Source: Monarcha castaneiventris obscurior (taxonomy: Eukaryota > Chordata > Aves > Passeriformes > Monarchidae). From it: a stretch of DNA of 64,000 nt. Position 1 is the first letter of the stretch. Every line of letters starts with the position of its first letter. The translations under genes and the position numbers were made by a program. The DNA is taken from positions 2,745,501-2,809,500 of the forward strand of contig JAMPIT010000493.1 of NCBI GenBank assembly GCA_026261815.1, read 5' to 3'. Positions 21,454-33,934 of the stretch are shown piece by piece. The notes below the pieces were generated by a model that worked only from the letters and a program-made list of their open reading frames with translations, had not been told where the DNA came from and did not search any database.

Positions 21454-24400
21454 ATGGAGAAGAGGCCTCCTGCCTCCCCCAAGGAGGCCTGGGTGGAGGA
21501 CAGCTCTTCCGAGGAGAGCAGCTCTTTAGACCTCCAGCCCTCCTCCTTCTACGAGATGACCACGATGCAGCCACTGCAGCTTGGTGAGCGAGGGGCCCCA
21601 TGGGGCTGGGCAGGGCTGGGGCCCACCAGCACACCCCGCACGAGGCCAGGATCACCTTTTCCTGGCAACAGCGGTCCTGGGGGACAGGCACGATGTCGCC
21701 TGAATGCCAGGGCAGCTCAGGGCTGGACGCCAGGCCCAGCACAGCCTCTCCAAGAAAAAGCAGCAGAGGGGCTCCCCAGGGCGTGGGCAGTGAGGGGCAG
21801 GGGGCCTCTGGGCCTTTCCTGCCCATCAGCCCAGGGCACGGGGGCCTTCCCAGCTCCAGCAGAGCAGCTCCTCTGCCGGTCACCTCCAGCCACGAGCTGC
21901 ACAGGAAAAAGGCCGTGCCAGGGGAGCAGGCACGGGGCTGGGTGCAGGGTGGGTCTCCCTGGCTCTCTCCTGTGGCCAGAGCCTCTGCAGCCGTCCCTGC
22001 TCTTCCCCTCTGGCAGATGCCAGCTGGTTGCCCATATATGAAGAAGCAGAGGAAGCTGTGGATTTCATCATGGCCTTTGTCAGCAGCCTTGACAAGGTAA
22101 CTGTGGCCAGCTGGACAGTGGCTGCACTGGCCTTTGCTGGCAGGGGCTTTGCTGGGCTGTGGACGGGTGCTGGCTGGGCAGAGCTGCCTTTCTCACAGGG
22201 CAGTGCTGTGGTCCTGCTGCCTGTGGCCACCCTCCCACACTCCCCGTTTGCATCTCTGTCCCCTGGCTGCCAGGACACTCACAAGTTCACATTTCTGAAG
22301 AGTGTCTACGTCCTGTGCAAAACCGCCTTGAAACGTGGTTTGACACAAGGCCTGGATTTATTCTGCCAAATGTGCGAAGTGGTGGAGAATATCAAGGTGA
22401 GGGGACACCTGGTGTTGTGGGGATGGAAACAAGCACCCCTGGCACTGGCACCCTGTGTGGACAGCGCTTGGGTAGGGCAGGGACTGGAGGCACTGGGTGC
22501 TAGCAGCAGCCAGGTCCCATCCTGGTTGTGCTCTGCAGGACATCCTGGAAAAGGAGCCAAGGGACCGTCTGTCCTCACGGGTCCAGTATCTCGCCATGAT
22601 TGCCATCGACGAATTAAGGTGGGCCCCCTGCCCCAGAGCTCCAAGGCCACCTGCACGAGGCCTCGAGGGGCTGCTCCCAGCACCAGTGTCCCACTGGCCC
22701 TCCTCTGTCCCTGCAGCTTGGTGGAGAATGTGCTGGAGGGCAAAACCAAAAGCCTCCTCTCCGCGTGTTTCTCAAGTGTCTTCTGGCTTCCCCCAGAAAG
22801 GGAAATGCCACACTCAGGCGCTTCCCTCTACATCAAGGTAAGTGCTGGGTGAGCTCCAACAGCCTCCAGTCCCTCTGGGCAGCTCCCTGGTTACCCTGTG
22901 CTGCCCCATGACCAGAGATCTGAGGCAGGGTGAGGTCTGGGTGTTGCTTTCCCACCCCTGTGGCTCTGTCCCCTTCCCATGGGCCTGGCTGTGTCCTGTG
23001 CCCCAGGCTGCTCTGTCCCCAGCACTTTGTGTATCCCTGTGTCTCTCCTGGGCAGTTCAGGTGTCCTCCTCAGGCACTGAGAGCTCAGATCAGTCTCCTG
23101 GGCATGGGGCAAAGAACAGCAGAATCCCAGGCACTGCTCTCTGTCCTCTTTGCAGACCTTGAAGGCCATGGACACGATGCTGAGGACATTGGTGCTCAGC
23201 TTTCCAGTCTCCAGTGTCGGCCAGGAGCTGCAGGACATCTTTGAGGTCTGGCACAGGCAGAGTGGGGGTCCCAGGGCAGTTCCTCACCCTGGAGGGGAGG
23301 AGTTGCCCAGTCCCGTGCTGAGCAGGCAGAGCGTGGTGTGGGGAGGGTGTTCACCTCCCGTGAGGAAGCAGGGGCTGGCACCAGGCTCCTCTGAAGCACG
23401 GTGGCTGCAGAGGGTGGCACCTTCCTGGCCAAAAGGTTGTCCTGAGAGCTTTGTCCAGGCCTGTGAGGGACCCCAGGGACAGGCACCCCAGTGCAGGCTT
23501 TGTGTGAGGTCAGAGGAAGCCTTGAGGGATGGTACAAGTCTGGCCTAGGAGCAGAGCTGTGTTTGTTTCTGGTGCTCACCAGCAGCTTCTCTCGTCCCAG
23601 GTGCTGCTGGACTTCACCAAGTCTGAGAGACAAGTTGTGCAGGAGAGGGCTATGGGGAGGATTGGTGTCCTTACCTATTTGATGTCCAACTATTCCAGTC
23701 TGAAGGTAAGGACCAGGTGCCCTCCAGCCAGGCCATCTCCCCTCCCTGCCACTCTCCATGTCAGGGCTGCTGCCCAGCTGGTTGCTCCAAGAGATGGGGC
23801 TGTAGAGCCCTGCAAAGCCCAGATTCCACAGGAATCCAGCCCTGGGCACACTCTTGGGTACAAGTCTTCAGCACCAACTTCCTTCCCTTAGCCCTTTTTC
23901 TCATGCCTCCCTCATCCAGGCCTCTGTCAGCTTTGGAAGTGACAGTTCTGGAGCTGTCTACCCTACAGACATCTCAATTCCAAACATGGGAAAGCTGCTG
24001 GGACGTCTCATTCTTTTCCGATATTCCAGTGAACAAACCAGCTATACAGCTTTCCATGCTCTTTTTCCCCTCGCTGAATTCCTCTGTAAGTAAAAAAGCA
24101 AGAGCAGCTGTGGCCTTCACCCCTGTCCACACAGACCTCTCTTGACAGATCTGCTGCCTGACCTCCTTTGCCCCTCCCAGCTGCTTCCTGTAGCATCCCA
24201 GCTGTCCCTTTGCTGCAGAAGCTGAGTGCTCACCTGAAAGCCTGGATTTGTTACTGCTCTCCTCCCTCCCCTTCCCTTCAGGACCTTGAACTCCACTGGC
24301 TTGTGGCCCCCACAGCCAAAGCTACAGTTGACTCCCAGGTCCCAAAGCTGAGCCTTCCCCATTAGAGAAGAGCAGATCCACCACCGTGGCTGGTCCCTCT

Positions 24401-27400
24401 TGCCTGTAGCAGGAAGCTATTCCTGATGCCCTCCAGAAATCTTGCCTGATTCTGTCCCGCGGTCTTGCAAGCAGATCTCAGGGTGGTTTGATGACCTTGC
24501 TGACTTTTCTGTGTTTGCCCTGCTGTTTAGACAAGTCAAGGCCGATGGAAGGGTCAGACCAACTTGTTTGGGAAGCTGTGACCACCTCCTCGCTGTGTTC
24601 CCTGAGCAGCAAGGACTGTACCCAGGTAAAGAGCCCCCCCCCCACTTTGCAGGGACTCCTGTGCATGGCATCAGCAGGGCATTTGTGTGAGCAAAGGGAC
24701 CCAGAGTCAGTGGGGCCGGTGGGGCCTCACTGCCCTGGCAAGAAGGTTCCTGCTGGTATCCTGGCAGCAGCTCCAGGCCCAGCAGGAGCTCCAGCCCTCC
24801 TGGCCCCCAGCAAGTCCCTGGCTCTCTGTAGGGCCAGCAGCCATGCCCATGAGCCCTCCTCCCCAATGTGGAGGACCCTCTCCCATCACAGGGACTGCAG
24901 GCACTGCTGCCAGCTTTCCTGTGGGGTCTGCTGCCAGCACTGCCAGGAACCTCTGCCCAGCCAAGCAGCACAGCCAGGGCACTCAGTGGCACGTCTTCCT
25001 TCCTTCCTGCCATAGGCCGTTGGAAGGTATCTCCACACTAACGAGAGGACAGATGTCATCCTCGAGGCCATTGAGGCAATGAGAGATGCCAGCATCCTTA
25101 ACAAGGAGGTGCCCAGCAGCATGCTGGATGTGGCCATGAGAGACCCCGACTTCTGGCTGATGGATGTAAGTGCCCTGGGGCTGGACTGCCCTGATCTCCA
25201 GCCCTGTCAAGCCTCGTTCCTCCCTCCGTCCCTTCCTCACAAATCCAGGTGACTTGGGCACCTGAAGCCACCTGAAGGTGGCAGAGAGGAACGGGAAGGG
25301 CAGCTGAGGACATGGCTGCACTCCAGTGGCAGTGCCATGCTCACCTGATTCCTCTCCAGGTGCCCAAGATATTGAGCTGCATCCTTGAGAACCTGCCGTG
25401 CATCACCACAGAGTCAGGCTGTAAGAAAGTGGAGTCGCTGTTTCTCCTGATGACCAACGAGTGTGGCTCAGCAGTGGTCGTCAGCCTGTGTGAGATTGCT
25501 CTTCAAGGAGACAGGTACTGGCCCTGACAATCTGAAGGGCTTGCTCCATGTGGGGAGGGGGGACCCCAAGACTTTGTGTCTGCCAGATCCAAGGAATGCT
25601 GCAGGACTTCCCATGGAGCCAGGCTCTCCATCCCACAAACCTTTCCAGCTCTCTGGCTGGGCCCGCAGGAGCCAAAGCCAGCCAAGCCGGTCCAGAGCCA
25701 GCTTGGTGCTCCCAGAACTCCCCCTCCGCCCTGTCCTGCCTCCCGGGCAGGGCCCCTGGGGACCCCAGCACGGGCTCTGCTCTGTGGGGCTGGTCCTGGC
25801 CACGGCGCTGTGGCTGAGGCAGCCCCTGGCTTCCAGCACTGTGCAGGAGCTGTGCAACACTCTGTCCTCCATGCCTGAGATCTTGGACAAGGTCCTAACG
25901 CACTTTGCTATCCTGCTCCGGAACCAGTGGTGCAACCCTCACAGAGAAGGCACTCGTGCCTCTCGCAGAGCTGTGAGTTACCAGGAGAGGCCCCGGCCCC
26001 TCGCTGTGAGCCCTTTGCCAGCACCTCATGGCTCTGTTCGCTCCTGCAGCCGTCCTCGGGGCAGATTGACATGGAGGAGTTGTGTGACCAGCCCAGTGTC
26101 TGGAGCGAGCAGGGGCATCCCAACGCCGTGACGGCCTGCCTGTTGCTGGAATTCCTCACTGGGCTGTCAGAGAGAGCTGAGATGGTGAGCAGGGTGATGT
26201 TGGGGCAGCCAAGCTGGCAGCCAGGGCCTGGGGCTGAGTGCAAGGCAGTGGCTTGGCCAGGGCTGGGAGTCAGGATGGGGGGTGACTGCTCCAAAGACTC
26301 TCCCTGCCGTGGTGGGGCCTGGGGTGGCTGCCCTGGGAGGTCTCCAGACACAGGCTGTTCAGAAAATGGAAATTCTCTTCTTCATCAAGGCAAGAAAAGT
26401 TGAAGCCTTCCTGCCAAGCATGGTGAAGATACTGGAAGCTGGCAGTGAAGATGAAAAGCTGAAGATCATTGCGGTCTTCCGAAATGTCCTGGGTCAGCTG
26501 AAAAAGGCAAAGGCCAGCTCCATCGCCGTGATGCTGGTGGGGAAGGTGCTGCCCCTGTTTGACTCGGTGAGGCTGATGTGGGAGCCTGAGCCCTGCAGAC
26601 AGGCCCTGCCCTGCAGCCCTGCCCTGAAAGCAGCACTCAGAGAAGGCTCAGCTCTCCTGGAATGGATCTGGGCTTTGCAGCCCAATGCTGCTCCTGCCTG
26701 CTCTGGAATCTGACCCTGGAGCATCGCCCTCGCCGCAGCCACGGGCAGGGAGCTGCTGTTTCCAAAGCTCACCTTTCCTCCTTCCCACCAGGAGTGCAGC
26801 CAGCTGCGAGAGCTCTCCCTGTGGTTCTTCAGAGACCTGCTGAGGTCTGTGTTGAGGAGGGATGAGAAGAAGATGAGTAGGAACATGCAGACTGCACTGG
26901 TCCCGCTCCTCTTCCGTCTGGACGACCAGCTCCCCAATGTGGCCAAGGTATGGATTCCAGAGCTGAGCACTGGTGCAGGGGGACTTCCACCTCCCAGGGA
27001 TCCCAGGGACTGGGGCAAGGGCTGCTGGCAGCGGGCAGGGCTCCCCCAGTGCCGCCCCTGGGAAGGGTCCCCGCGGAACCAGCACAAGCAGGGGTGGACA
27101 AGGTGGCTCAGCCATTTTCAACTCCTGCCCTGCCTGCTCCAGCAGGGCTCGGCAGCAGCCTGTGGCCACTGAGGCAGCACCCGAGGCCTGAACATGTGTG
27201 CTCCCAGAAGCCCAGAGGCTTCTCAGCTTCCCCACAAGTGTCAGAGGCCAGGGCTTCAAGCCTCAGTTGGTCACCCAGGGCTGTCCCCAAGAGACTCCAA
27301 GACATTCATGCTAGGAGAAGTCACAGCTTCCCAAGGGCAGGATCACAGCAGGAGTAGAGCCAAGAGGTCTCTTTGCCCAGGCCCTGGTGCCACCTCTGAG

Positions 27401-28480
27401 CTAATGCTGTCCTGCAGGCCTCCAGGGAAGCCCTTTTTGCTGCTGCAGAGCTTCTCAGATGGAAGCAGCTCAAGCACCTGCTGCAGAGAGAGCGCATGTG
27501 GGAGCTCGGAGAATGCTTGGTAAGGACAAGCCACGGGGCCCAGGCTGGGTGAGGGCTGTCCCTGCCCTGTGTCTGTCAGGGGAGCAGAGCCTGTTCCGAG
27601 TGCTGCTCACAGGGCTGGGCAGGACCTGGAGGACCTTGTTCCTGTCCTGGAGAACAGAGCCCCAGAGGCTCCCGTCCAGGCCCCTCTCCCTTCCCTGTAT
27701 GCAGCAGGAGGGAGGGCTCAGCAGTGAGGGGTGCTGGCAGGAGGGACTGCTCCAGCCAGCTGGGGCACTCTGTGACAAGCCTGGAGACATCCCTGGTGCT
27801 CTCTGCAGCTGATGAGGAGGAACAGCAGGGCTGAAGAGTACATGCATCAGACCCTGCCCTACCTGAGGGACCCTCAGTCCTCCGTGCGCCTGGCGGCCAT
27901 CAGGTTCATCAGTGAGTCACAGCCCCCGGCCCCTTTTGGGCCAGCCTGGCCACTTCCTTGCCACTGCACTGGCAGCAAGGGGCAACCCTGTGGCAACCCT
28001 GTGGCAACCCCAACCACCCCGTGCCGAGCCTCAGCCTCCCTCTGCCCCCTGCCACAAGCTGGGCTTGGTGACCGCCTTGCTCAGTCCCCGTCCCTTGGTC
28101 GCTGGCAGTCCCTGGGTCAGCCCTGCGGAGTGGGAGGGTGGCAGGGCTGGGGGTCACCCTGCTGGGAGCACAGCGGGAGCAGGGAATGACAGAGTTCTCT
28201 GCCCAGGGAGCGCCACGACGCACATGAGGGAGCAGGATTCGGAGACTCAGGCTGACATCCTCAGTGGTGAGTGCTCTGTGGGGAGCCCGCAGGGGCTGTG
28301 CACACACACGGCTTCACCTTGACTCTGTTTGTTTTGGTCACAGCCCTTCAGCCCTTGGAGATGGACAGGGATATCTCAATCAGTTCCCTGGCAGCCCACA
28401 CTGGCCTGATCCTGAGATCTCCAAGGGTGAGGCGAAGATCGTGGGTCATTCTCCAAATGCTGTGCTGCTGTTGCTGGTGA
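21454..28480 (+). CDS. Maestro heat-like repeat family protein, copy B (19 exons, 766 aa)
   Basis: This is the second intact MROH gene, with the same exon plan as copy A. Exons: 21454-21583, 22017-22096, 22274-22396, 22539-22618, 22717-22837, 23156-23245, 23601-23705, 23920-24085, 24531-24625, 25016-25165, 25360-25514, 25837-25972, 26050-26184, 26390-26566, 26792-26947, 27418-27519, 27809-27911, 28207-28266, 28344-28480. No frameshift or splice-site loss was seen. Differences from copy A by eye: Lys to Met (exon 1), Ser to Pro (exon 5), Asp to Glu and Val to Ala (exon 14), Arg to Ser and Asp to Asn (exon 15), Gly to Arg (exon 18), Ser to Trp, Trp to Cys and Arg to Trp (exon 19), plus two silent changes. 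Intron 17 has an extra 11-bp tandem copy (GTGGCAACCCT). The role is presumed to be that of copy A, a HEAT-repeat scaffold of unknown partner. Confidence 0.88.
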
Positions 28481-28514
28481 GCTCAGCAGAGTTGTAGCTT
28501 TTTGTAGATTAATT

Positions 28515-28520
28515 AATAAA
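28515..28520 (+). promoter_or_regulatory. Poly(A) signal of MROH copy B
   Basis: AATAAA lies 35 bp after the stop codon, as in copy A. Confidence 0.7.
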
Positions 28521-28639
28521 GTTGGAAAAACACATCCAAGCCCATGGTATCCTTCAGATGTGTAGTACCCTGAGTGTGCTGAGCAGACTGTGCCCTTCTC
28601 AGCCTGTCCTACAGGCAGTGGGATGCTTCCTTCTCACAT

Positions 28640-28891
28640 CCCTGCCATCCCAAAATGCGCCACTTGGCCCTAAAATTGCAGGCACAGGGCCCCGGATTTT
28701 GTGCAGAGGGCCTCAGATCGCGTCCCTGGTACCCCAAAATGTCCACGTGGGCCTTGAATTGTATCTGCAGGGCCCCTTAGTGTCATTGACAGACTCCAAA
28801 TTCCATTCCCTGTATTCCAAAATGCCCTGCTGAGTCCTGGAGTGCAGCTGTGGGGCCCCAAATGGTCTCTGGCAGCCCCGCTAGGTATGGA
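28640..28891. repeat. 84-bp degenerate tandem repeat, unit B
   Basis: This is the counterpart of 11031-11282, with three units and unchanged copy number. Confidence 0.65.
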
Positions 28892-29311
28892 ATCATGAGG
28901 GAATTCAGCCCCGAGTGGACCTCAGCGGGTCCCAGAGCTCCCTGGGAAGTGCCAGGAGCTTGGAGCTGGAAACGAGTGAAGTGCTCTGTTTTAAACGGGG
29001 CATCTCCGTTTTCCACCACAACAAGCCTCATCCACATGCGCTGGGGAAAGCCTCCAGCTCCTCACCACACATCCCGAACAATGAGGAGGTGATGCCATCC
29101 CCAGGAGCCGGGAAAAACAGCAGAGGGTTTGAACAGTGAGAAGGGATGGGCAACCGGGGCACCTGGGGGAGGAACCAGCGTGGCCCCGCCCTGTTGGTGT
29201 TCAGAGGGGCAGAGCGTGTGCTGGCTGCTGCGTTTGGGGTTCTTTTCACCAGTGCTGCTGTCACCGAAGACCTCCAGAATCTTTGGGATCGACTGCCTCT
29301 AACACTGTCTT

Positions 29312-29777
29312 TTGAGTGTTAGAGAGTAAGGCATTGCTTAATTTTTGGCCAGCAGGGGTGGCTGACAGATTCTGGCCTCCACACTGATGCCAGTACAGAA
29401 CTTTCCCACTTATTTATACATTTTTAGCAAACAAAGAAATTAATGCTCATTGATTCTAAGTTATATCAGTCACTTAATTAGTATTCTATCCTCTACTGGT
29501 TTTCTCACTCTTCATGCTACTTAGCTCCGCATTCTTTTGTCCTTTTATCACCTTTTCCTTGGATGGGGAGTCTCCAACTTCCCAGACCTTCATCTCCTCT
29601 GTATCTTCTTGTTGATTGTTTTCCCTTGTTGTGCCTCAGCTGTCCTGTAGGCAGTAGAGTGAATCTTGCCAACGAACTTGTCGTGCTTTGTCGCTTAATA
29701 TTAAATCTGACTTTTGCTCATACCCTCGCCAGTGATTTTTTAAGTGATCTCAAACCCTCTCGTTCGTAAGACCCCGG
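29312..29777 (+). mobile_element. Possible degenerate LTR or repeat, unit B
   Basis: Counterpart of 11700-12165, an AT-rich block with the same ATTAAA-like end. It carries a 2-bp insertion in the GTTAGAG segment at its left edge. Confidence 0.35.
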
Positions 29778-29888
29778 TGAGGGACAGCAGCGCGGGGCAG
29801 CTGCTCGGGGGACCCCTCGGCTCCCGGCTGGTGAGCTCGGGGGTCCCTGGCAGGTCCCTGCTCTGCCCCCGGTGTCCCTCTCCTGCAG

Positions 29889-30056
29889 AGCAGGATGGCC
29901 ATCAAGTGGCTGCTGCTGGGACTGGCACAGGAGCTTTTTGTGCCAGACTGCTCCAGGAGAGCAGGCAAAATCCCAGTCCTGTTCTGCAAGGAGTGGCAGG
30001 AGTGGCAGCAAAGGGCTGCTTCTATCGCTATCGCTGGGTCAAACTCAAATCAGTAG
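29889..30056 (+). CDS. Putative terminal exon or small ORF, unit B
   Basis: This is the intact counterpart of 12277-12444: ATG at 29895, TAG at 30054-30056, 53 codons, with a preserved acceptor. The single difference seen is Ser for Pro near the C-terminus. The ERV that follows the frame in the first unit is absent here. Function unknown. Confidence 0.4.
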   Translation, partial: SRMAIKWLLLGLAQELFVPDCSRRAGKIPVLFCKEWQEWQQRAASIAIAGSNSNQ

Positions 30057-30650
30057 CTGAGGGTTCGCCTGGTTTTTCTCTCCTGTGCTTGCCCAGGAAA
30101 GCTGCTGCTCCAGGTGTAAAGCAAAGGGAGGACAATCCCTGCCCTGAGCAGCTATTGCCTGCTCTGGAAATTTGTTTTATTAGAGTTGAGCTGCCAGGGA
30201 CTTCCACCAGCTCAAACAATTGATTCATATCTGCATATATACAGATATAACTTTAAAAAAAATTTGCTTGATTTCACTCGTTCCTTTCAGTGCCCTGCCC
30301 CGTGTCTTTCTGTTGGGATCTGTGCCTTGGTGCTGTGTCTGGGGCCAGCCCCAGCGAGCAGAGATGCATCCCAGGCCCAGGGACAACCAGGAGGAGGCTG
30401 GAGGACCCCGAGGGGGTGGGATCCCCGTCAGGAAGGGGGGCTGACTGCTGTGGGCACTGCTAACGCTGAGGAGGCTGAGGTCACGCTGCCTTTGCCTCTG
30501 GGTCACGGCAGTGACCTGATCGGTGAATTTTGTTATTCTCCTCTGTTTGCCTGCAAAAGGGTTTGTCATTTTAGTGACGTTTTTGATAAAGTTGAGCCTT
30601 GTCCACCATGCTCTGCAATGAGAACTGAACGACTTGTGTAAAGCTCCTGT

Positions 30651-33108
30651 GCTGGACAGGTTTATTCTCCTGAATATTTTCACTAGAACAATTCTGTATG
30701 GTTTTTTTCAGCATTGCTGTTTTTTCAGGCCAACAACAAGCAGAACAGGAGGAAGCTTCAGGGAGAGCTTAGGGCCCTTCCTAAGGCAACCATGCCTCCA
30801 GCAGCAGCCCATAAACACATCTGTCAGTGGCTTTGGAGAAGATGCTGGGCTGCTACGTGGAGCAGGCTGGTGGCTGGCTGCCCTGGGGAAGGATTATCCT
30901 TTGTGTATGCTGTCTACACCTGGTAGTAACATTACCTACAAACCTTGTTCCCACCTTCGAGCCAAGGATCTCCTCCAGAAGAAGACTCCTCTTATGCCAC
31001 AGGTGGATGTGAGGTGGAATGTACTTCCTTTACATCCTGTACATCCTTGAGAGGATGGAAGGTGCAAAGCTCCTGGGCAAGTTGCTGGCTGGAGTGTGGA
31101 TTGCGTGGACACAGGGAAGCTGCAGCTCAGGCTCCTTGGAGAGTGATGTCACCCTCTGGACCGTGTGAAACATCTCAGTGAGTGCAACAGTGGGGGGGGG
31201 AAATGCTACAAACCAGCAGTTGGAGGAAGGAAATCCACTTGAGCCACAATTTGGGGATCACAACTGCTCTCTGTTCCCTCCTGGCTGAGGAGTGAGAGCC
31301 CAAGCTGAGGCTGTGCCTGCTCTGTGCTCGGTGTTGGCACAGAAGCACTGCAGGGACAGGGGTGAGGCCGGGAGCTGGGAGATGAGCTCGGGGAGGGCCT
31401 TCAGGTGGCTTCGTAGCAGATACCTGCCACTGAAGGGACACTTGGTATTAGTCCAATTAATACCTCAAATCAGTGTTTCTCATTTACTGGAAATGCAAAC
31501 CTCAAACATTTTTCTCATTTACTGGAAACGCAGCACAGTGTCCAAGCTGCAGAAATGAAAGGATGAGGTTGTGCTGGGCAGTGCATGATTCGAGGCAGAA
31601 AAAGCCTTAATGGACAATTTCTGTGATTTCTATTGTATTGACACTTCTTATCTGCTGAGTATTTAGCCTGTCTCCCTATGGAAATGTGTGGGCTCCCCAG
31701 GGACCACCATCTCTGGCTCTGCTAGGATTATTCCCCATTTGAAGTTCAGAGGATATTGTCCCTTTCTACTGCTTTTGGTTTGTTTCAAGTAAGTTGTAGT
31801 GATTTCAGGGCTGCTAAATATAGAAACAAAAGACTGACCAAAGTAATTCCTAGTTTGCACAGTTTTGTGGATAATGTGATCCCGTGCCACAGAATCCTGT
31901 GTGCTGCTGTGACACAGAGACCAGGTAGGAGCTTTCTCCCAGACACTGCATGCAAACACCATTTCACCAAAATCCTTTCCACATTTTGGACCCTTTTGAA
32001 AAAAGGATAAAAGGAATTGATCCCTTGCAAGCATATTTGTGGAAAAGGAGTAAAAAACCATCTTGTGTTTTCATCTATAAATGGTCTTACAGCTGACCTA
32101 GCCCTGCTTCAAAACCTTCCTACAGCTGGAACTGCAGGAAAAATTTCAGTGCTTGGATTTGTGTAAATGAAAGCATAAGCAGAGTGAGAGTGATCTTCTG
32201 CCCTTCTGGAGTGAGGTAGAGAGAGATCATAGAGAGCTGAAAAAGAGGAAAGGACAGCTCTACCTGGGAATAAGCTCTGAGTAGCTGGTTTGGATCTGAG
32301 GTGGAAGTGGCTGCTGTGTGTGTTTCTCAGTACAGTGTGTAGCTTAAATATTTAACGCTGACGGTGTGAATCCATTATCTGGATGTTGGAGAACCAGCCT
32401 GGCACAACCCCCTGAGTTTTCCAGCAGATGATCTGAGTTTCTCTGACAGCAATAGTGGTGCTGCTGGAATAAATGGTTTGTGGCTTGGGAGATGCTGCCT
32501 GACTTTGGGAAGGAGCTGGATGTGGTTGGGCTGCTGGAGCAGCCCTGATGTGAGGAAAAAAAGGAGTGGGAGGGTTTGAAAGACAGGTTTTAGTGATGGC
32601 TGAAGTCCAAAGCCACAGCTCTGGCTGAATTAGGTGTTTGGGCCTGGGGTATGAGCATGTTACGATTCTTAGGCTCTGGGCTGTCTCTACAAAGAACAGA
32701 AATAGTCCCATCTTGGGGCTTGGTCAGCAGCTCTGATGTCTGAGAGGTGGGAGGTTTTATTTTAGTGCTTCGGCTAACTCGTTTGTCAGCTTTGGAAGTG
32801 TTGCTGCTTCTGTTTACATTAAAGAAACTTCTGTTGTGACAAAACCTTTGTGAAGGGCACTTTCTCCCTGGGAAGGAAAACACAAGCTCTGCCTTTCCTT
32901 TCTCTAAAACAATCAATTCGCAGACTCTCTCTGGGAATGTCAGGCATTGTACAGACACCCTAGGCTCTTGATGAAAGCTAATCTTTTTTATTATTTATAT
33001 TACCTTACTCTGCAGGAAACAGACGTGTCTATTTAATTTTGTTCAAGAAAAAAAGAAATACGTGAGAAAATAAAACAGCGGAATGTGGGTCCAGTTTTTC
33101 TCTGCTAG
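30651..33108. other. Unique sequence, no recognisable gene
   Basis: Past the right end of unit B the sequence is single-copy in this window. Chance frames occur, but none joins across splice sites. A G-run at about 31191-31200 is the only low-complexity feature noted. Confidence 0.5.
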
Positions 33109-33196
33109 ATGGACTTACCTGCCCTGCTTTTCCTTTTCCTGCTGTCACCTCATGCTATCAACCCCCAGGGCAAATCTGGCAGGGGGCTCAGGCTTG
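33109..33196 (+). CDS. Isolated signal-peptide exon
   Basis: The frame MDLPALLFLFLLSPHAINPQ... reads as a short signal peptide with a Leu/Phe core. It runs 29 codons plus one base to a consensus donor (G|GTGAGT, exon end 33196, phase 1). The phase and the MD-Pro start resemble exon 1 of the gene at 54571. I found no second exon within the next 20 kb that I can recognise. It may be a first exon of an unidentified gene, a decayed paralog, an alternative first exon of the 54571 gene, or chance. Confidence 0.3.
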
Positions 33197-33930
33197 GTGA
33201 GTATCTCATTCCCGTGGGCTGGCTGAGGGTGAGGGTACCCAAACGCTGCAGAAGCCGCAGCCACTCTGCTGGTCCTGAAGGAATTTCTGCTCCACACTGG
33301 TGACAGTGACACCTTCTGGTGCTAATCTGGCCTCAGAAAAAGCATTGTTTCCTGCCAGGATGAGGAACACAGACCCACAGGCTGCCATGTTTGGGCTCTG
33401 AGGGCGTTGTAAGGCTGCAGATGGTTCTAACTGACGCAGATTTTGCAATGTGTGGCTTTATTCTCTTGCCAGCCCCTGGGGGTATAGATGTCCTGACCCT
33501 CTGCCCGAGGCTGTGTGACCAATAAATGACCTCTGTGAGGTGGCACAGTACCAGGCACGCATTTGGCAGGCAGGGGGTGCCCAGCAGCTCTGCCACCCCG
33601 GGGCAGCTCATGCCCTGTCCCTGCCAGCTGTGACACACGGCCCAGCCGTGCCAGGGGACACGTGCCTGGCAGTGGCTGCACAGAGCTGTGCTCCAGTTTA
33701 TTGTTTTCTGTGAGAAAAGAGACCACATTTTAATCTTTAAAAAAACTCCAAACCAAATCCCACACTAATGGAGCCTGAGGCTTTGCCCTTCAGGCTTCTC
33801 CAGGCTTGCAGGAAAGCAGCTGTTAGGGAGCAACACTAAAAAAAAATCTGCAGGTGGGAACACAGAGTTCTCAAAGGATCTCCTGTGTACCTGCTGCTGG
33901 GGGGGTTTGACCCTAAATTGACTCTAAATT
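33197..33930. other. No recognisable gene
   Basis: This lies between the putative exon and a CR1 element. Open frames here on the minus strand have no splice support. Confidence 0.45.
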
Positions 33931-33934
33931 GGAC

